Assembly (NCBI GenBank): GCA_003564735.1
Contig: PXEK01000350.1
Location: 1-6,910, forward strand
Length of the DNA: 6,910 nt
Reading direction: 5' to 3'
Source: Cryomorphaceae bacterium
GTDB lineage: Bacteria > Bacteroidota > Bacteroidia > Flavobacteriales_G > Salibacteraceae
The position numbers and the translations under genes are program-made. Position 1 is the first letter of the stretch; every line of letters starts with the position of its first letter. Shown here piece after piece: positions 1-4,296 of the stretch. The notes under the pieces are model-generated. The model did not search any database. It saw nothing but the letters and a program-made list of their open reading frames with translations, and had not been told where the DNA came from.

Positions 1-75
1 CAATTCAACGTTTCCAACAATTCAACAATCAAACGATTCCAACAATCAAACATCCCCAACAAACCAACATTTCCC
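1..75. repeat. Low-complexity array of 8-9 bp units ending in AAC
   Basis: Eight imperfect units, each ending in AAC (at 9, 18, 26, 34, 43, 51, 60 and 68), read caattcaac, gtttccaac, aattcaac, aatcaaac, gattccaac, aatcaaac, atccccaac, aaaccaac. The stretch has only two G residues in 75 bases, so it is strongly strand-asymmetric. It ends exactly where the ileS promoter element begins and may continue beyond the left edge. No open reading frame or hairpin explains it. A 15 bp piece of it (12-26) recurs exactly at 4281-4295, next to the stop codon of the convergent gene, so this looks like a dispersed intergenic repeat family. Function unknown. Confidence 0.7.
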
Positions 76-83
76 TACCTTTG
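76..83 (+). promoter_or_regulatory. Bacteroidota -7 promoter element for ileS
   Basis: TACCTTTG matches the TAnnTTTG -7 consensus used by the primary sigma factor of Bacteroidota. It lies 28 bp before the ileS ATG, which would give a start of transcription near 88-92 and a leader of about 20-25 nt. The TTTG-type -33 element expected around 50-57 is not convincing, because that stretch belongs to the AAC repeat. The leader is too short for a T-box or other tRNA-sensing riboswitch. The assignment rests on the match and position only. Confidence 0.6.
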
Positions 84-111
84 CGCCTATTTTCAAAACA
101 GGCAGTATAAA

Positions 112-3100
112 ATGGCGAAATACAACGAATACAAAGCATTAGACCTTACCCGCGTGGCAGAGAATGTATCCGAATTTTGGGAGAAAAACCAAATCTTTCA
201 AAAATCCATTTCTCAACGCGAAGGCAACAAACCTTTTGTATTTTACGAGGGTCCGCCCTCAGCCAACGGCAAACCCGGCATTCACCACGTAATGGCACGT
301 ACCATCAAAGACCTCTTTTGCCGTTACCAAACCATGAAGGGCAAGCACGTAAAACGCAAAGCCGGCTGGGATACGCACGGACTACCCGTTGAACTCGGCG
401 TGGAAAAAGAACTGGGCATCACCAAAGAAGATATCGGGAAAAAAATCTCCATTGAAGAGTACAACAAAGCCTGTCGCGAAGCCGTGATGCGCTACACCGA
501 TACTTGGAAAGAACTCACCCAAAAAATGGCGTACTGGGTGGATATGGACGACCCCTACGTAACCTACACCACAAAATACATCGAAACTGTGTGGTGGCTT
601 CTCAGCCAATTCCACAAAAAAGACTTGCTTTACAAAGGCTACACCATACAACCCTTTTCGCCCAAAGCCGGCACGGGCCTGAGCTCGCACGAACTCAACA
701 TGCCCGGCTGCTACCGCGATGTAAAAGATACCAGCGCAACGGCACAATTCAAAGTAAACGGCAACCTCCCCAAAATCACCTCACTGCAAAAAGCATTTGA
801 TGAGGGGAATTTATTCCTGCTCGCATGGACCACAACCCCGTGGACTTTACCTTCAAACACAGCGCTTACCGTAGGCGAAAAAATTGATTATGTTTTGGTC
901 AGAACCCGAAACGCCTATACCGATGAAGTCACCAACGTCGTAATAGCAAAGGACTTGATGCCAAAGCAATTGGGCAAGAAATACAACGAAGTAACATCGG
1001 CGGATGAAGTGGGTGCCGGCTCCGGCCAAAAAAAGAAGCCGTATTTTGTTGTGGATAGTTTTAAAGGTTCAGACCTTGTAGGAACCACCTACGATCAGTT
1101 ACTGCCCTACGCCAAACCCGCCGAGAATCCCGAAAAAGCGTTTCGCGTAATTCCCGGCGATTTTGTGACTACTGAAGACGGTACCGGTATTGTACACACC
1201 GCCCCTACTTTTGGTGACGACGATGCTCGCGTGGCAAAAGCCGCCGGAGTTCCCGCCATGCTCATCGAAGATGAAAACGGGAATTTAGTTCCGCTTGTAA
1301 ACAAACAGGGAAAGTTTGTCGATCAAGTAAAAGACGAGGTATTCGGTTTGAGCGGAGAATACGTAAAAGAAGAGTACCTCACCGAGGAAGAAAAACAAGA
1401 AGCACTAAAACACCAACAAGACACACTTGGAGATGTCATTAAAAACATCAACAAATATTTGAGTGTGGATGAGCGCATAGGCATAAAACTCAAAATGGAG
1501 GGCTTGGCATTTGATGTTCAGCGTTATGAACACAGCTACCCGCATTGCTGGCGTACCGATAAGCCCATTTTGTACTATCCGTTAGAGTCGTGGTTCATCA
1601 AATCTACGGCGATGAAAGACCGTATGATTGAACTCAACAAAACCATCAACTGGAAACCCGCCGCAACGGGTGAAGGTCGATTCGGGAATTGGTTGGAAAA
1701 CCTCAACGACTGGAACCTCTCGCGCTCACGCTATTGGGGTATTCCCCTCCCCGTGTGGACCACCGAAGAGGGCGATGAAGTCAAGTGCATCGGCTCGGTT
1801 GAGGAGCTGAAAAACGAAATTGAAAAAGCGGTTAAAGCCGGGGTGATGGACAAAAATCCCATTGCCGATTTTGAGCCGGGCAATATGACTGAAGACAACT
1901 ACGGTAAAGTTGATTTACACCGACCTTACGTTGATGATATTGTTTTGGTGAGCGACAGCGGAAAACCCATGCACCGCGAAAACGATTTGATTGACGTTTG
2001 GTTTGACTCGGGCTCCATGCCCTACGCACAACAGCACTACCCTTTTGAAAACAAAGAGGAAATTGACCGCAAAGGCTTTTATCCCGCCGATTTCATTGCC
2101 GAGGGTGTGGATCAAACCCGAGGATGGTTTTTTACGCTGCACGCCATCAGCTCAATGATTTTTGATTCGGTAGCCTACAAAAATGTGGTATCTAACGGCT
2201 TGGTGTTGGATAAAAACGGGCAAAAAATGTCGAAAAGATTGGGTAACGCCGTTGAACCGTTTAAGGCCATGGAAAACTACAGTACCGATGCCATTCGCCG
2301 TTACATGATTACCAACGCTCAACCGTGGGATAACCTCAAGTTTGATTTGGAAGGGGTGAATGAGGTGAAGCGCAAGTTTTTCAGAGCCCTACACAACACT
2401 TACTCGTTCTTTGCGCTGTATGCCAATGTGGACGGATTTACATACAGTGAGGAGCGCATTCCGGTGGCTGAGCGTCCTGAAATCGACCGATGGATCATTT
2501 CCAAGCTCAACACCCTCAACAAACAGGTAGATGCCGCGTATGCCGATTACGAACCCACGAAAGCGGGCAGATTGATAGGCGAGTTTGTGGTGGATATGCT
2601 CTCCAACTGGCACGTACGTTTGAGTCGCAAACGTTTTTGGCGCGGCGATTACGGTACAGACAAAATTGCGGCGTACCAAACGCTTTACGAATGCTTGATT
2701 ACCATTGCTAAAATGGAAGCTCCCGTTTCTCCGTTCTACAGTGAGCAATTGTACAAAGACCTCAACGACATTTGCAAACGCGAGTCATACGAATCGGTTC
2801 ACTTGGCGCTTTGGCCCGAGGTGGAAGAAAACCTGATCGATACCGACCTTGAAGAGCGCATGAACATCGCCAGACGCATCTGCTCAATGGTGTTGGCTCT
2901 GAGAAAAAAAGAAGGTATTAAAGTCCGCATGCCCTTGCGCAAAGTGATGGTTCCGGTTCTGACCGAAAAATTCGAAAAACAACTCAAAGAAGTATCTGAG
3001 CTTATCAAAACCGAGGTGAATATCAAGGAAGTTGAGGCTGTGGATGATACCAAGGGTGTTTTTGTAAAGCGTATTAAACCTGATTTTAAAGCGCTGGGGC

Positions 3101-3594
3101 CCAAGTACGGTAAGTTGATGAAAGGCATTGCGGCGGCGGTGAATCAATTCGGACAAGAGGAAATTACCAAACTGGAAAGCGGGGAGGATATTAAGGTGGA
3201 TGTAAACGGCGAGGAAGCCGTGATTACGCAAGATGATGTGCTCATCACGACCGATGATATTCCGGGTATGTTGGTGGAAAGCGAAGGCGATATTACCGTA
3301 GCTCTGGATGTGGAACCCGATGAGCAACTTTACCGCGAAGGGCTGGCGCGAGAATTGGTAAATCGTATTCAGAACCTGCGAAAAGACAGCGGTTTGGAGG
3401 TTACCGATAGAATTTCAATCACCTTGGAAACAAGAGAAAAGTTGAAAAAGGCCATAGATGAAAATTTAGATTATATTTGCGCGGAAACTCTTGCCGATAA
3501 ACTGGAAACGGTTCATCACATCGAGCAAAATTCTAAAATTGAAATTGAGCTTGATGAAGGTCTTACCACCTATATGGCCATTAGCAAGAATTAA
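112..3594 (+). CDS. ileS: Isoleucyl-tRNA synthetase, IleRS2-like with GIHH signature
   Basis: Cytoplasmic class I aminoacyl-tRNA synthetase that joins isoleucine to tRNA-Ile using ATP and hydrolyses mischarged valine. The order of parts is that of a complete enzyme. The nucleotide-binding signature is at residues 56-59, written GIHH instead of HxGH. The CP1 editing domain spans about 200-450, with the Thr-rich AWTTTPW (238-244) and GTGIVHTAP (357-365) motifs. The core continues with SRSRYWGIPLP (537-547), DVWFDSG (628-634) and the second signature KMSKR (705-709). A helical anticodon-binding domain follows from about 780. At 1160 residues, with no C-terminal zinc-finger cysteine cluster, it resembles the long eukaryote-like IleRS2 group rather than the roughly 940-residue E. 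coli type. The ATG at 112 is preceded by an AT-rich stretch without a Shine-Dalgarno sequence, as usual in this phylum. Translation ends in tandem TAA TAA, inside an 8 bp direct repeat (ATTAATAA, 3590-3605). The gene probably shares a transcript with the next one. Confidence 0.97.
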   Translation: MAKYNEYKALDLTRVAENVSEFWEKNQIFQKSISQREGNKPFVFYEGPPSANGKPGIHHVMARTIKDLFCRYQTMKGKHVKRKAGWDTHGLPVELGVEKELGITKEDIGKKISIEEYNKACREAVMRYTDTWKELTQKMAYWVDMDDPYVTYTTKYIETVWWLLSQFHKKDLLYKGYTIQPFSPKAGTGLSSHELNMPGCYRDVKDTSATAQFKVNGNLPKITSLQKAFDEGNLFLLAWTTTPWTLPSNTALTVGEKIDYVLVRTRNAYTDEVTNVVIAKDLMPKQLGKKYNEVTSADEVGAGSGQKKKPYFVVDSFKGSDLVGTTYDQLLPYAKPAENPEKAFRVIPGDFVTTEDGTGIVHTAPTFGDDDARVAKAAGVPAMLIEDENGNLVPLVNKQGKFVDQVKDEVFGLSGEYVKEEYLTEEEKQEALKHQQDTLGDVIKNINKYLSVDERIGIKLKMEGLAFDVQRYEHSYPHCWRTDKPILYYPLESWFIKSTAMKDRMIELNKTINWKPAATGEGRFGNWLENLNDWNLSRSRYWGIPLPVWTTEEGDEVKCIGSVEELKNEIEKAVKAGVMDKNPIADFEPGNMTEDNYGKVDLHRPYVDDIVLVSDSGKPMHRENDLIDVWFDSGSMPYAQQHYPFENKEEIDRKGFYPADFIAEGVDQTRGWFFTLHAISSMIFDSVAYKNVVSNGLVLDKNGQKMSKRLGNAVEPFKAMENYSTDAIRRYMITNAQPWDNLKFDLEGVNEVKRKFFRALHNTYSFFALYANVDGFTYSEERIPVAERPEIDRWIISKLNTLNKQVDAAYADYEPTKAGRLIGEFVVDMLSNWHVRLSRKRFWRGDYGTDKIAAYQTLYECLITIAKMEAPVSPFYSEQLYKDLNDICKRESYESVHLALWPEVEENLIDTDLEERMNIARRICSMVLALRKKEGIKVRMPLRKVMVPVLTEKFEKQLKEVSELIKTEVNIKEVEAVDDTKGVFVKRIKPDFKALGPKYGKLMKGIAAAVNQFGQEEITKLESGEDIKVDVNGEEAVITQDDVLITTDDIPGMLVESEGDITVALDVEPDEQLYREGLARELVNRIQNLRKDSGLEVTDRISITLETREKLKKAIDENLDYICAETLADKLETVHHIEQNSKIEIELDEGLTTYMAISKN

Positions 3595-3624
3595 TAAATT
3601 AATAAGAACAAAACATTTTATGCT

Positions 3625-4005
3625 ATGTCAACAACGGAAGAAAAAAAACGCTACACAGATGAGGAGTTAGCGGAGTTTAAAGAAATTATCGAGAAAAAAA
3701 TTGTTGATGCCGAAAACGACTTAGAATTATTAAAGTCAAGCACATCTGACGAAAACAACGGCACGGACGATACCTCGCCCACTTTCAAAATTATGGAAGA
3801 TGGCAGTGAGACTTTATCAAAAGAGGAGACCTCACAATTGGCCGCTCGACAAGAAAAATTCATCAATCATTTACGTGCTGCATTATTGCGCATAGAAAAT
3901 AAAACGTACGGTATTTGCCGCAAAACGGGAAAGCTGATTTCAAAAGAACGCCTGAAGGTTGTGCCCCACGCTACTTTGAGTATAGAGGCCAAAAGAATGC
4001 AATAA
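3625..4005 (+). CDS. DksA/TraR-family regulator with degenerate zinc finger
   Basis: A 126-residue acidic protein whose C-terminal half matches the DksA/TraR fold. A predicted helical hairpin (about 11-37 and 64-92) is followed by a finger region starting YGICRKTGKLISKERL (95-110) and ending in VPHATLSIEAK. Members of this family bind in the secondary channel of RNA polymerase and alter promoter choice, often together with ppGpp. The four zinc cysteines spaced C-x2-C-x17-C-x2-C in E. coli DksA correspond here to C98, T101, S119 and A122, so zinc binding by the usual site is not expected. The coiled-coil tip reads MEDGSE (57-62) and lacks a clear DxxDxA motif, so DksA-like activity is uncertain. 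The ATG lies 30 bp after ileS, without a Shine-Dalgarno sequence or a promoter of its own that I can see, so cotranscription with ileS is likely. A strong terminator follows. Family assignment is firm; the exact role is inferred. Confidence 0.88.
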   Translation: MSTTEEKKRYTDEELAEFKEIIEKKIVDAENDLELLKSSTSDENNGTDDTSPTFKIMEDGSETLSKEETSQLAARQEKFINHLRAALLRIENKTYGICRKTGKLISKERLKVVPHATLSIEAKRMQ

Positions 4006-4029
4006 ACGCATGTAACGAACTCGTAAAAT

Positions 4030-4071
4030 AAACTCCGCTGAACGGCTGTTCTCGCGGAGTTTTTGTTTTTT
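4030..4071 (+). terminator. Intrinsic terminator of the ileS operon
   Basis: A perfect 9 bp stem, AAACTCCGC (4030-4038) with GCGGAGTTT (4054-4062), runs into a T-rich tract (TTTTTGTTTTTT, 4060-4071). The 15 nt loop can form a second small hairpin, GAAC (4040-4043) with GTTC (4048-4051) around GGCT. It starts 25 bp after the stop codon of the DksA-like gene and has the correct orientation to end plus-strand transcription. The reverse orientation has only a weak T tract (TATTTTACGA), so it is at best a poor terminator for the convergent gene. Confidence 0.9.
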
Positions 4072-4177
4072 ACGATATATCTCGAAGAGCAACCTATAGC
4101 GGAATGCAGATAGCTGTATAAACCAAATATCACCTCTGTTCCACACCCTTGCAGTCGGCATCCAAAAACTAAATGAG

Positions 4178-4242
4178 CAGAACACTTTCACAGACGGAAT
4201 GAGCAGACGATTTACGCAGACGGATGTAACAGTTCAACGATT
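4178..4242. repeat. 13 bp tandem array with CAGACG core (4-5 units)
   Basis: Units begin at 4178, 4191, 4204, 4217 and 4230, exactly 13 bp apart: CAGAACACTTTCA, CAGACGGAATGAG, CAGACGATTTACG, CAGACGGATGTAA and a weak fifth, CAGTTCAACGATT. Units alternate in type. The same stretch can therefore be read as two head-to-tail 26 bp copies (4173-4198 and 4199-4224), each starting ATGAGCAGA and ending CAGACGGA, with 21 of 26 bases equal. It lies in the gap between convergent genes, and no coding function is visible. It could be a decayed minisatellite, a protein-binding array or a transcript-end structure; the sequence does not decide. Confidence 0.65.
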
Positions 4243-4282
4243 ACCTCCCTCAGGTCGGAGAGCTCGGGCAAAGCCCTCGATT
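4238..4282. repeat. Possible 35 bp insertion flanked by CGATT direct repeats
   Basis: CGATT occurs at 4238-4242 and again at 4278-4282, enclosing 35 bp (4243-4277) that are GC-richer than the flanks and contain a small hairpin (GGGC 4266-4269, loop AAA, GCCC 4273-4276). If one CGATT and the 35 bp are removed, the flanks join as TTCAACGATTCCAACAATTC, which follows the unit pattern of the AAC repeat at 1-75 (compare AAACGATTCCAACAATC at 31-47). This suggests insertion with target duplication. No terminal inverted repeat is visible, and five bases can match by chance. Confidence 0.4.
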
Positions 4283-4295
4283 CCAACAATTCAAC
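4281..4295. repeat. Second copy of the AAC-type intergenic repeat (15 bp exact)
   Basis: TTCCAACAATTCAAC is identical to positions 12-26 and has the same orientation. It ends one base before the stop codon of the minus-strand gene. Together with TTCAACGATT at 4233-4242 it forms a short fragment of the same family as the left-edge array. Two copies bracketing the ileS operon suggest a dispersed repeat rather than chance, although low-complexity sequence raises the chance of coincidence. Confidence 0.55.
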
Positions 4296-4296
4296 T

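Noticed and set aside
1..111. T-box or other leader regulator before ileS
   Set aside because: The predicted leader is only about 20-25 nt, with no T-box sequence or stem. Bacteroidota are not known to rely on T-boxes here.
2884..3327. Long antisense open frames within ileS (also 382-747 and 2389-2748)
   Set aside because: They are mirror frames of a well-conserved synthetase gene and show no domain features.
3620..3622. Alternative ATG five bases before the DksA-like start
   Set aside because: It is in a different frame from the conserved protein.
4178..4242. CRISPR array
   Set aside because: The units are 13 bp and directly adjacent, with no spacers of normal length and no cas genes nearby.
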